From: Knufia peltigerae
Taxonomy: Eukaryota > Ascomycota > Eurotiomycetes > Chaetothyriales > Trichomeriaceae
Length of the DNA stretch: 64,000 nt
Direction of reading: 5' to 3'
Assembly (NCBI GenBank): GCA_030247855.1
Contig: JAPDRN010000083.1
Span: forward strand, 62,001-126,000
Shown here: in pieces, positions 10,817 to 21,353 of the stretch
Layout of the letters: the number at the start of each line of letters is the position of its first letter
How positions within the stretch are numbered: position 1 is the stretch's first letter
Notes under the pieces: generated by a model
Database searches by the model: none
Seen by the model: only the letters and a program-made list of their open reading frames with translations
Told to the model about the DNA's origin: nothing
Position numbers and translations under genes: made by a program

Positions 10817-13078
10817 ACATTACTAAGTACCTAGATATGGAATATCCAAAGGTATTTTAGATACTCGTCCAGAGTAAGAAGAATCCAACTTCTTTCCGCT
10901 GGTGTAATTTGCATGGCTCTCCACTTTGAAAAAAAAAAATAACATCCGTGGAATGAATCAAAACAAAAAAAAAATAGCCCACACCGTGCGTGTATATATT
11001 CATTTTGTACAGTGACCACCCAACCAAAAAAAAGAACAAAAAAGTTGGTCGCGAGACAAGCCCGAAACTTCGCGTATCTTGTCACGGTGTATTCTCACGC
11101 CGCCAGCTCCGGGTGGAAATGTCTCTGCAGAATTGCTTCCCTCAAGTATCATCTCCATTGCTTAGCATCCCGTAGCGATCGTGGTTTACACACACGAGTA
11201 CGATGGACGACCCGAAGCTCCGAGCAAGGCACACGTGAACAAGTGGAATGTGAAGCGACGCCCAAGGCTCAAAGGCAACCTCCTAAACTTATGACCACGA
11301 CAGCCAAATGCCAAGACTGCTTTTGTAAAATATGTACCCTTTTTTTTCTTTTGACCCTTGGTGGAGACTTTGATGTCGTTGTAGTTAAGACGCTAAGCAC
11401 GTAGATATTGAGGCTCAGCACTAGAAGCTTACTACTGTACGGAGTAGTACTAAGGTGTAATACCTCACTTACCACTTTATCCTGAACAAATGCCTAGAAT
11501 CAGTCCCCAATCCCCCGGGAAACTACTCCGGACGCAGACATCGACCATGTTGCCCTGATCTAACGAGTACTCGTACAACACTGTGCATTCATTTGGCGAA
11601 CTAAGCGACAATGCCGATATTGGATGGAATAATGCCAAAATTCCCCAACTTCTGCGAGTACTAGCTTGGGTATGTACAAGTAGACTCTTTCTCTTCCCCT
11701 TCCGCACTGCGCACTTTGTTCCGCCGGCTCCCAGATTCGCACGGGAGATGACGCTAGTAAGACGCCATTGCTAGCCTGCGGTAACCGGCCAATTGCCCCT
11801 CGTTGGCCTTCTACGATAACCTGCCTTGCCCCTCCATGTCCACCGTCCATCCCCGTGGGAATTCTATAGTACGAGGACAATGCTGACTGTTTTCACGCGA
11901 GGCCCATCATTTTTTGGGGGGTTCCAGTGCGAGTCTCAGTACAGCTGGCCCTCTCCGTGAGCATGACAACACGCGCCGAGGTGAATAGTGATCATCTCGA
12001 TGTTGCTAGGCAGCACAGCGTGCGGAGTACATGTTCCTCCGGCTCACATTACTGTCGTCAGCGAAAACATGTCTTGCGGCCGAAAGGCATGATTGGGATG
12101 GAGACTGTGAAGTTCGGTGTCTATGCACTGAATCAACAAGGGGACAGCTATCTCAATCAGGTAACATCGGTAGCTTTCGGGGGCGAGAACATGTACCTAT
12201 GTAAGATACGAGGTACCCCGGGTGCCCGTAATGCTTCAATTCCGCAGCAATCTAAGATCTCATACCACACACGCGCTAATCACAGGACGAGGTGGTCTGA
12301 AAAGTGAAACTCTGAATACTCGCACCGCTCGACCGCGTCCCGTAGCTTTTCCTCCTTTTGAGCCATCTCTACTTGCCCAATTTGTCCAGAAGCCGTGCCT
12401 AAGGTGTGTGACCCATTTCCGGCTGCGGTTCAGCGGCGATGGAGCAATTCATCCCGTAGTACGGGCTCTTCTGGATCTCCAGAAGTCGTTAAACGTGTGA
12501 GCATGGTCAATCCTTTTTTTCTCTTCGTAATCGCCGGCCACATACCCCTCTTTCGGGTGATTGCCACAGCATCAGAAGATCCATCGCTCCTTGTCCGTCA
12601 GCCAATCTGACCATGGCGCAGTCAACCCACCTGCCACTCGTGGTTTTGTCTGACCCTCCTACGAATAACAACCCCGCAGTTGGCGTAGGGTCTGACGCTA
12701 TCTCGACGTCGTCGTTACTTCTCCTCCCTTCCCGCTGACCCTGGGATAGCTGCCGTTCGGCCACTGGGATATCGACCTAGTGGACCAAGGAATCCCTGTC
12801 CAGTGGTCCCGGCCCATAGGAGAATCAAGTCTCGCTGGTGGGTACGAATGTATCATTTCCAAATTCCGCAGAGGCGTCAGTGCTTGCTTGACCTTTCCCC
12901 GCGCTACCATCGTTTTTAAATAAAGAGTCGCCTCGTCCTCGGTTCATCGTTTTGTCCCTCTCTTGTTTCTTTCACTTGCCATCCCCCTCCAAAGGACTAC
13001 TCTTTCTCCTTGTGATACCCCTCCCTCAAAAGGAACAAGTCGTTTGAAATTTCCATTAAAACCATATACCCTGCAATC
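10817..13078. other. Intergenic, upstream of aldehyde dehydrogenase
   Basis: About 2.2 kb with A-rich tracts (10928-11045), a GTACGGAGTAG element at 11437-11447 and a variant at 12020. Frames such as 11012-11404 (plus) and 11560-11880 (minus) are Arg/Ser/Cys-rich and look random. The last 150 bp are CT-rich, typical of a highly expressed fungal promoter and leader. Confidence 0.55.
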
Positions 13079-14625
13079 ATGTCTCTGTTTACCAAGGTCG
13101 AAACCCCCAGCATCACCTACGACCAGCCCATCGGTCTGTACATCGATGGCAAGTGGGTGAAGGGCACCGAGGGCAAGACCTTTGAGACCATCAACCCCAC
13201 CAACGAGAAGCCCATCATCGCAGTCCACGAAGCTGGCCCAGAAGGTATGTGCTGCGCACGTAGACCGTCAACACAACAGGTACTGACATTCACTCTCTAG
13301 ATGTTGACATTGCCGTCAAGGCTGCCCGAAAAGCCCTCAATGGCGTCTGGGCCCAGACCCTCCCCTCTGTCCGAGGTGCGATGCTGACCAAGCTCGCTGA
13401 CCTCTTCGACGAATACTCCGACACCCTTGCCGCCATCGAATCCCTCGACAACGGCAAGGCTCTTTCCATGGCAAAAGTTGATGTCCAGCTCTCCTCGGGC
13501 TGCCTCAGATACTACGGTGGATGGGCAGATAAGATTCACGGAAAGACCATTGATACCGACCCAGAGACCTTCAACTACACCAGACACGAGCCCGTCGGTG
13601 TTTGCGGTCAAATCATCCCATGGAACTTCCCACTGCTCATGTGGGCGTGGAAGATTGGTCCCGCCGTTGCCACCGGTAACACCGTCATCATCAAGACCGC
13701 CGAGCAGACTCCTCTGTCCGGTCTGTTCGCCGCCACCCTCGTCGAGAAGGCTGGAATCCCCGGCGGTGTCGTCAACGTCATCTCCGGTTTCGGTAAGACC
13801 GCCGGCGCAGCCATCGCCTCTCACATGGACATTGACAAGGTCGCCTTCACTGGATCGACCGTTGTCGGCCGAACCATCCTCCAAGCTGCTGCCAAGTCCA
13901 ACTTGAAGAAGGTCACCCTCGAGCTCGGTGGCAAGTCTCCCAACATTGTCTTCAACGACGCCAACATTGACGACGCCATCTCGTGGGTCAACTTCGGTAT
14001 CTTCTTCAACCACGGCCAGTGCTGCTGCGCCGGTTCCCGTATCTACGTCCAGTCCGGCATCTACGACAAGTTCGTCGAGGCCTTCAAGCAGAGGACCGCC
14101 AAGAACGTCGTCGGCGACCCCTTCAAGCAGGACACCTTCCAGGGCCCCCAGGTCAGCAAGCTCCAGTTCGACCGCATCATGAGCTACATCCAGTCCGGCA
14201 AGGAGGCCGGTGCCACGGTCGAGACCGGCGGCGAGCGCCACGGCGACGAGGGTTACTTCATCAAGCCCACCATCTTCTCCGGCGTCAGCCCGGACATGAA
14301 GATCATGCAGGAGGAGATCTTCGGCCCCGTGTGCACCATCAGCAAGTTCGAGACCGAGGAGGAGGTCGTCAAGGCCGGAAACGAGACCACCTACGGTCTC
14401 GCCGCCGCCGTCCACACCACCAACCTCAATACCGCCCTCCGCGTTGCCAACTCGCTCAAGGCCGGTACCGTCTGGGTCAACAACTACAACATGCTCAGCT
14501 ACCAGGTGCCGTTCGGTGGCTTCAAGGAGTCTGGTATTGGCCGTGAACTCGGCAAGTACGCCCTCTCCAACTACACCCAGGTCAAGTCCGTCCGTGTCCG
14601 ACTTGGTGGTGCTCTCTTTGGTTAA
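13079..14625 (+). CDS. aldA: NAD(P)-dependent aldehyde dehydrogenase (AldA-type)
   Basis: Oxidises aldehydes (acetaldehyde in ethanol use, and aldehydes from amine or alcohol catabolism) to acids. Exons are 13079-13244 and 13301-14625, 496 residues, the size of Aspergillus AldA. Landmarks: Rossmann-fold GQIIPWNFPLLMW with the catalytic Asn; AFTGSTVVGR; general-base Glu in LELGGKSPN; nucleophilic Cys in HGQCCCAGSR; EEIFGPV; and the C-terminal PFGGFKESGIGRELG. No N-terminal presequence is seen, so it is probably cytosolic. Third positions are very C-rich, and the 5' leader is CT-rich, as in strongly expressed genes. Strong codon bias also creates a 372-codon antisense frame that I discard. Confidence 0.95.
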
Positions 14626-15947
14626 GTTTGTCGTCGATGAGAAAAATAAAAACCAAAGGAGAGGAGAATTTCTTCAGAATGAAAATGACAAAAAGACAAC
14701 AAATGAAACCAAAAAAAGAAAACTGGAACACATTGGAAACATTTTGGACACACAACAACCAAAGAAAGCAAAATGCGGCAGGATATTGGCCAGATGACAG
14801 TAGTGTGGACATGAGACGAGATGAAATGAACATGTTTTGGCCCACCTATCCAATTTACATAACATGCATTTGTATAGGGCGTGCTGAAGGGTTTGAGCGA
14901 GCAGGCTTTTGCAGTCCAAAGAAGCGGTAGCTTCGTATGTACAGATTAACGAGATATGAAAAAAGATAAAAAAACCAAAACATTCCATGCCTGGATTCCT
15001 TGTGTCGTTTGCTTTTTGAGTACGAGCATGACTACGAATAGGGGTGCACCTCCTTGATGACTTGTATGTTGTTGTCGTCGTCGTTGTCGTCGTTGTTGTT
15101 TTGGTCAGCATTGACACATGAAGATTCCGTCGTAAATGGATCTCGAGACAACGCACAGTGTGTTAGGTAGGCAAATGCGCCATCAGCGTTGACAAATGAA
15201 TGAAGCATTTCCGCGTCAACTCGTTCTCGCCCGAGAAGTCGAGTCCACGTGACTTTTTATGGTTCCCTTCTCCGGGGGGCCGAAAGGGTAAAGGTACGTA
15301 GCCGACTCTTTCCAGCGTTAACTAGATAAAGGGTATTACTCTTATTGTGTACACTCATTTCATACATGCGATGTAAGTATTCGGTGCGTCTCTATATTCA
15401 AAGACATCTCTCTTCCCTGTCACATAACAATACTCTCCACGTCACTTAGTACTACATCTGGGTCGACTCTACAATACCACATCACCATCCGTCTGGGGCA
15501 ACACCACTTCCTCTGTTTTTTTGTATGAGACGGTGGAGACAGTACCTTTGGATATCGTCGGCTCTGAGCTTTCTTATGGTGGCGATTGCCTTGTCGCCGA
15601 GTTTGCCGTCTTCCTCAGCCAGGACTGCAACGGTATTCGGTACAAGGGCCGTAGCGGTGGTCGGGTCGAAAAGAGGGTCGAAAAGAGGGTCGATACCTGG
15701 TCTCGCGCGGAGAATAGGGCGATCCACTCCCGATTTTCGTCGGTACCACCGCCATCCTTCTCGCACGACTTCGACGGCAAGAGATCTTCTGGTTGCATCG
15801 ACATCGACTCATTTGTCACATACTCCACATCCTCCGACGACCCTTGGAGGGATCGACCAGAGAACACCACGTGACGGAAACAGACGAACCTCGACAAAAC
15901 ACCCCACAACTGCTGGAGCCGTGACAGGAACCGACGGTGCCATCGCC
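14626..15947. other. Intergenic with simple repeats; possible 5' extension of the next gene
   Basis: Holds the ALDH 3' end, a GTT/GTC trinucleotide tract (about 15065-15103) and, from 15525, a frame open into the hemerythrin gene. A 12-nt tandem repeat (unit GGGTCGAAAAGA) spans 15663-15693. Confidence 0.55.
15663..15693. repeat. 12-nt tandem repeat, 2.6 copies
   Basis: Unit GGGTCGAAAAGA at 15663 and 15675, with a partial third copy at 15687. In the frame of the downstream gene it would encode Gly-Ser-Lys-Arg repeats. Confidence 0.8.
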
Positions 15948-16644
15948 ATGTCACCGCCATCTTTCATGGAGAAGCTCAAATATGACGGCTCCAAGAAGGA
16001 GAAGAAGGCGGAGCCAGATCAGGAAGAAGACGAAAAGACCACGGAACCAAAGTTGCCTGAACTTTCCACCGACGATCTGCAGGCATATGATCGTATGGCC
16101 GTGTTGATGAACCGATACGTACGTTTGACCTTCTTTTTTTCCCCTTCTCTATCCTCCAGTTTCTCGATTTCAAGAGTCAATGTGCTGACATCAAGATAAC
16201 TTTTTGGAATGATAGCATAATCACTTCAGACATACGTGGAACATGCTGTACCAGACTTGTACATCTGGGTCCCGTCCCGCGGGCATGTCGATACGCGCGT
16301 TCATAACTCAGGCGTTGCAACTATGCCGGGGTCTCACGATGCACCACACCATCGAGGAAACGTACGTGTTCCCCGACCTCGCGGAGCGGATGCCGCAGTT
16401 TCGCGAAAACGACCATCTCATCTCGCAGCACGAATCGATCCACGTGGGCCTGGTCAAGATGGAGCAATACCTCGACGCTTGTCGGATGGGGGAGCGTGAA
16501 TTGAGATTGCCCGAATTGAAGGAGGTGATGGATAGTTTCGGCGAGGTGTTGTGGCAGCACCTTGACGACGAAGTGGAACAATTGGGCGCGGAGAATATGA
16601 GGAAGTTCTGGACCAAGGAGGAGATGTTGTCGATGAACTGGTAG
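15948..16644 (+). CDS. Hemerythrin-like (HHE) domain protein
   Basis: HHE proteins bind a di-iron or similar centre in a four-helix bundle; roles in fungi are mostly unknown, with oxygen, nitric oxide or iron sensing proposed. Exons 15948-16118 and 16216-16644 give 199 residues. After a Lys/Glu-rich N terminus, helix 1 carries DRMAVLMNRYHNHFRHTWN, helix 2 LTMHHTIEETYVFPDLAERM, helix 3 HLISQHESIHVGLVKME, and helix 4 WQHLDDEVEQL. These supply the expected His/Glu/Asp ligands. The frame is open upstream to an ATG at 15525, which would add 141 residues that begin like a signal anchor (RRWRQYLWISSALSFLMVAI). I chose 15948 because homology of this family starts near it. Convergent with OPI10. Confidence 0.8.
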
Positions 16645-16819
16645 TGGAACGATTGGTTTTGGGGATTCATAGCTTCTGGAGAGATGGATCGATGTTCTGT
16701 CGTTCGCTGGCGCCTGCGAGATAGAGTGTGTGATTATAGAGTGTTGTCCGGGGACTTCCCAAATATAACAACCTTTCAATCAGGACCTAGAGAGCCTCTC
16801 TCGTAGTCTCGGTACAATC

Positions 16820-17374
16820 TTAAACTTCGTCCCGTTCCAGAAAACCTGGATCATTTTGTACTTTCCTCTCGAATTTGGTCCACCAATCCTGGAAACTCTT
16901 CAATGGAACGACCTCTATACCATTGGCTGTGTTTCCGGCAAAGCTGGCCAGAAAATTGAAAGCGTTCTTGATGATCCGCTGAGCGAGGACCTTGGTGTCT
17001 AGTGGTCGTTTTGCAAGGGCCATGGAACCGGAGGACTCTTGCAGCTGTGCCATTTGAGCCTGTATGTTCTGGACCGGCTCGACGGAGATGCCGAGATTGA
17101 TTTCTCCGGCGGCTAGAGAGTCCGGGATGTTCACCTTGAACAAGGCCGAGGGCTTCTCGTTGGCGATGGCGCCCAGGAACTTGAAGCCTTGCTCGCCGGG
17201 CAGTTGCATGTAGACTCCGGCTGCCGATCCCGGCGGCAGCACTTGATTCGGGTGCATGAAAACGCCTACATTGTGGAACTGTGGTGAGGCTGGGAATGAA
17301 ACGGCGAATTGGGTTTGGGAGATTGTGCCCATCTCGGCAATCACCGGTCGAGATGGGATGAACACACCAAACAT
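16820..17374 (-). CDS. OPI10: Hikeshi/Opi10 family protein
   Basis: Hikeshi carries Hsp70 into the nucleus under heat stress; the yeast homologue Opi10 affects inositol regulation. One exon, 184 residues, starting at MFGVFIPSRPV, where the family normally begins; the frame upstream to 17449 is leader. The N-terminal domain contains QFAVSFP and GVYMQLPG. The conserved core is FKFLGAIANEKPSALFKVNIP, a Hikeshi signature, and the C-terminal helical part contains KNAFNFLASFAG and WWTKFERKVQNDPGFLERD. Length is close to the usual 200 residues. Confidence 0.9.
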   Translation of the reverse strand: MFGVFIPSRPVIAEMGTISQTQFAVSFPASPQFHNVGVFMHPNQVLPPGSAAGVYMQLPGEQGFKFLGAIANEKPSALFKVNIPDSLAAGEINLGISVEPVQNIQAQMAQLQESSGSMALAKRPLDTKVLAQRIIKNAFNFLASFAGNTANGIEVVPLKSFQDWWTKFERKVQNDPGFLERDEV

Positions 17375-17800
17375 GTTGGAGGTCCGGGGTTGCGATAGCA
17401 AGATATTTGAATGCCCAGGTGTGTATGTGCGTGTCGAGTGTCTGGTCAATCCTCGGCGCTCGCGGGGATTCGACTGGTTTGATTTGACTTGGTTGTATTA
17501 CCCGAAGAGTATATGAGCAGCACAAGCTCACTGCGAGAAGGGAGGACTAGCTCCTGATCAAGTCTTCGTAAATGTACAAGGCCATGATCAGGCTGGACCC
17601 GGAAGCACGGAGGAGTTGCTTTGGTAGTTAAGTGATGCAGCTGATGGGTCCGCGAAGAAACGTCGCTCAGCTTCTGGAAGAGACTAGCGTGGAAACTGGC
17701 TTGATCACGTGGCGAAAGAGCTGATTTGCACGTGACACGCGATTCTGTTATGACCGCGTACTCTGTACACGGTCAAGAGGACGAAAGTTTGACCACTTCA

Positions 17801-18093
17801 TCACTTTAGGAATTTATGCCTTGGACACTCGGAATTCTGCGTGCAGGACTTTGACTTGTCAGTCATCACGGTTTTGACTCCTTTGCCTTTTGCCTGCTGG
17901 AGACAGTTCAGATCCCGCGTCAAAGTCTCTTCTTCTGATGGACGGTACTCGATTTGGCGCTTGAGCGATTCGATTGCTATCCAGAGACCGTCAGACTAAT
18001 CAATATTTCCTGAATAATTCAGCAAGTGGATCTTTGCTTACCTTCGTCTATCTTCTGTTTCGGAAGCTTCGGTTTTGACGAAGTGTTGCCCAT
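17801..18093 (-). CDS. Small protein with N-myristoylation motif
   Basis: A two-exon gene, exons 18093-18042 and 17976-17801, encodes 75 residues. The start MGNTSSKPK matches the N-myristoyltransferase pattern (Gly2, Ser/Thr at position 6, Lys nearby), so the protein may sit on membranes. The rest is Lys/Glu/Gln-rich and predicted helical (KRQIEYRPSEEETLTRDLNCLQQ), with two cysteines and a basic end. The intron has a strong GTAAGC donor and a TAG acceptor, with CTGAC upstream, and joins in frame (GAA G/CA). Gene reality is supported by the coincidence of good splice sites, open frame and lipidation motif. Function is unknown. It is next to OPI10 on the same strand. Confidence 0.6.
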
Positions 18094-18418
18094 GCTGGTC
18101 GAAGCGCCTCACAGTCTTCAGTCACGGCAGAGAGACGTTTTCTGTGACCCTGATACAATAGCGATGTGATAGTTTCCACCCACGAATGACCAATTGAATG
18201 GTGGTTATTCTAGCTGGGAAGGTACGGTACACACAAAGATGTTGATATTACTTGACATTAGTGATATAGGCATGCACAATGATGTCACATCCATTGAGGC
18301 CTCATCTCATACTCGAGTATTCTTCTGCAGTACTGTGAGTATAGATCAAGGTACGAGTCAGACGTCCCCTCGATAATTTTCCACTACGAGGGTTGCGAAA
18401 ATCTCAAACAAAGATCAT

Positions 18419-20752
18419 CTACTCTTTGATTGGCATTTCGCCTACCAAGCCATTCAGCAGATCTCCAAGGCCATCCGCCATGCCACCCTCGGAAATATCT
18501 GCCATCCATTGCATAAAGTGATCAGACTCCAGAACATCCGGCTGTGAGACTGCTTCAGGAAATAAAGATCTTTCACGCTCTTTTTCCACCAACATCGTCA
18601 TGGTTCGGCTCGCCAGCTCCTCAAAAATGTCTCGGTATGGCGCTGCAGACTCGTTCCATTGTGCTATGAGTACTAAGACGATCGTACAATCTGTACACGT
18701 ACTACTTACCACATCCTGTCGTACTGTCTCACGAACAGTACTTGAAGACCAAAGACAGTGGAGATATGTCAGGCCCGCCACGAAGATGGTATGGAGTGCT
18801 CCCCAGGTGTAGGTTGTTGGTTTGCCAAGTATTTCTCGTCGATAGCCATGGCAGAGATTTTCTGCTGCCTGCATACATTCAAGAAAAGTCTCATCTGTTG
18901 CAGGATCCGATGAACGTGTCAAATGACCCCGATACAAATAGATAATGGTATGGTTATAGCAAAGATCGAACCATTCGACGGCACTGAATATCGATAGCAT
19001 CTCTCCCTGGAGAGGTACCGTTGGAGGAAGCGACGCCCGCCATTCCTCGAGCTCATGGCGTAATTGATCGACTCTCGCCTGGTAGTCTGGGCCTGAAGAC
19101 CGATGCTGATCGATGTCTGAATAGAGCAAGGTATGTATACGGCCCCAGAGACAGCGGATGCGAAAAGTGAAGAGGGCTTTGGTAATATTTGTTGGCAGAT
19201 CGTGTGGACTCCGAGTTGTGCCAAGTATGCCGCAATCTGTTATATAAATGTCGTCTATGTCCAAGGGATACTAGGAAACATCAGCGTTTTAAATGACCCA
19301 AGCATCAAGAAAGATGCGCAAATCATCATACCTCGCAGTCGACCTCATGTTGCTGCAGGGCCAACGGCCGCCCTAGTATGGTTGCAGCCGTCATGTCGAT
19401 AGTCCACGCGCACCAAAAAGCTCGCTTTCGTAGCTCGATGCGAAGTGGACTTGGTTGTGAAGTTATACCAATCACTGTCGCTCGACGATGATACCCGAAC
19501 TCAACGCACTGGCGTAGTGCCAACCCGGAAAGTCTCCTTGTTCCTGTCAGTACGCTCTCCCGTGATCACACAAGCTGGCCTACCAGACAGATGTTCCAGC
19601 CGGGGATCGAAGCGAATAGACCGCATAGCACAAATATGCTTGAATGGCTTCGAGGTTCTCAAGTTGTAGGACATCATCCACATAAAGTTGCGCAGCTGCG
19701 TACAATCGCTTGACACCATTCAGCATATATATCCACAGGCTGGACGGAGGTTGGCCTTACCTCAGCTGAATACCCCAAACGTGGTAGTAGCAAGGCACCA
19801 ATAGCGTACACCGAAAAGGTACAGTCAGTACCAGCGTCCATTCATATTGAGGTAGACGGCTTACCATGTATAAGAAGAATAGGTGTGCTGGGTCAGGATG
19901 AGATAGATCTGTGGCATCGGAAGGCATGATCTTTGCCTCCCAATCCCGAAACGATGGCTCATGCAAGAATGGATATTGTGCATGCACCTCCCGAAAGTAA
20001 GCGTCACTGAGCCTGACGCAGTCATCGTAGTCCGGAAGGAGGCATGGCGTAGGCAAGGAGCTTTTGTCTTGCTGGTGCCGCGTGCTTCCTCCTGGTTTCC
20101 TGGAGATGGCCTGAAGCAAGGCCGAGTTGATGACACGCGAGAAGGCGAAAGTCGAAGAAGAGCCTAGATAATGAGGCTCAGCACCGGCTGCAAAACTGAG
20201 CATCCCGACTTTCGAGGCCAGATCGGACACTTCATCGTAATCCTCGTCCGGTTTGCCCAAAGTCGATGGATTTTCATGTTCCTCATCGAAATCGGGCAAC
20301 TGGGTTGCTACGGTGTGATTTGAAGCAGAATCATGCCTCTGCAGGACACCTTGAGACTGCGTCAAGGGGTCGTCGTCTACGCGAGTGTGTTCTGCGATGA
20401 ACCTTTCGAGGTAGACCACTCGCTCTTCCAACGTTTCGAGGTAGTTCCGAGGCTGATGGCGTTTCGTTGCCGGATCTTCTACCAGGCAAGCTAACAGGCA
20501 TCAGCAAACAGATATCTTAGAGGGACAAAGTGACTATTCACCTAAGCCGAACCGTTGGCAATTCGCACAACATGGTACCTGATCATCACACTATCGGCCT
20601 CATCAGCAACACCACGTATTAGCGAGACATGAAGCAACCTTCAACTTTCTCTCCTTGCAATTGATGCAAGCAAGAAGTGTTCTTTTTCCCACACGCTTCC
20701 GTTGACGCTTTCTCGGAGATCTAGATTCTGAACAGTGCGTATCACGCAGCAT
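18419..20752 (-). CDS. Zn2Cys6 transcription factor of block A
   Basis: Likely regulator of the neighbouring transporter and oxidase. Seven exons on the minus strand: 20752-20639, 20590-20542, 20490-19865, 19811-19761, 19708-19584, 19536-19332, 19270-18419; 673 residues. The zinc cluster has Cys at 29, 32, 39, 46, 49 and 56 (ACINCKERKLK then CDDQVPCCANC). It is preceded by a basic stretch and followed by a linker/coiled coil (NYLETLEERVVYLERF). The fungal_trans domain covers about residues 190-480, with YPFLHEPSF, LRQCVEFGYHRR and RAFWCAWTIDMTAATILGRP. The third intron (19864-19812) has a clean GTAAGC donor and a perfect TACTGAC branch, but the position required to restore the conserved VYAIGALL ends in CG, not AG. 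This may be a non-canonical site, a sequencing error or an inactivating change. Confidence 0.82.
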
Positions 20753-21353
20753 TTTCCAGGTTCAGCGAAGTGAAAGAAGACGCATGTTATCAGTCTCCGG
20801 GCGACGTCCTTCTCGCTAAACTTATAGGTCACATTACACAGTGAGCAAGCCTGGAAGCCCCCCGCATCAAGATCACGAGCGTCAGCATGATTATTGGCTC
20901 CCAAGGGCCATGTTCATTGATCAGCACCGACCTATCGAGATACCGAGGCACCTAAAATGTCCTTATCTCAGGTGTTGTCCGCGCTACGATAGTGAACCCC
21001 TTTCCCTTATCTCCAGTCGAAATGGCAGGGACCAACCATCCCTGGAGGTGGGCTTCAAGGTCCCCATGCCGGCGTCTGACCCAAGCAAAGCCTCCCTCTT
21101 CATTCATAAGTATTAAACTACGTCTTATCGTCCTTGAATGCTAGCTACCAGAGTACTTTCATCATTCACACGCGATGATGCACGAGTATTGAACATAGGT
21201 CTCACGGGAATGACTCCGGAATCAAGTCCATGTGTCTTGCTGACAGCCGTCTTTCTCTTCCAAAATCATCTCTTCCTCTCCACTGCCCCTTTACTCTGAC
21301 GACTACTACAATCCTCTGATTAGACCAGGACAAACTGTAACCAGATGGAAGAC
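20753..21353. other. Intergenic, block A regulator promoter
   Basis: 600 bp between the regulator's start and the transporter's stop, both on the minus strand. No coding frame is supported. Confidence 0.6.

Noticed and set aside
13297..14415. 372-codon minus-strand frame
   Set aside because: Lies antisense to the aldehyde dehydrogenase; arises from its C-rich third positions and is a Gly/Asp/Leu-rich shadow.
14674..15156. 160-codon minus-strand frame
   Set aside because: Starts in a trinucleotide repeat (poly-Thr) and covers the ALDH 3' region; Phe/Cys-rich, not protein-like.
18674..18719. Possible 46-nt intron in the last exon of the block A regulator
   Set aside because: Removal shifts the frame and truncates the protein, while the unspliced frame keeps the expected domain sequence.
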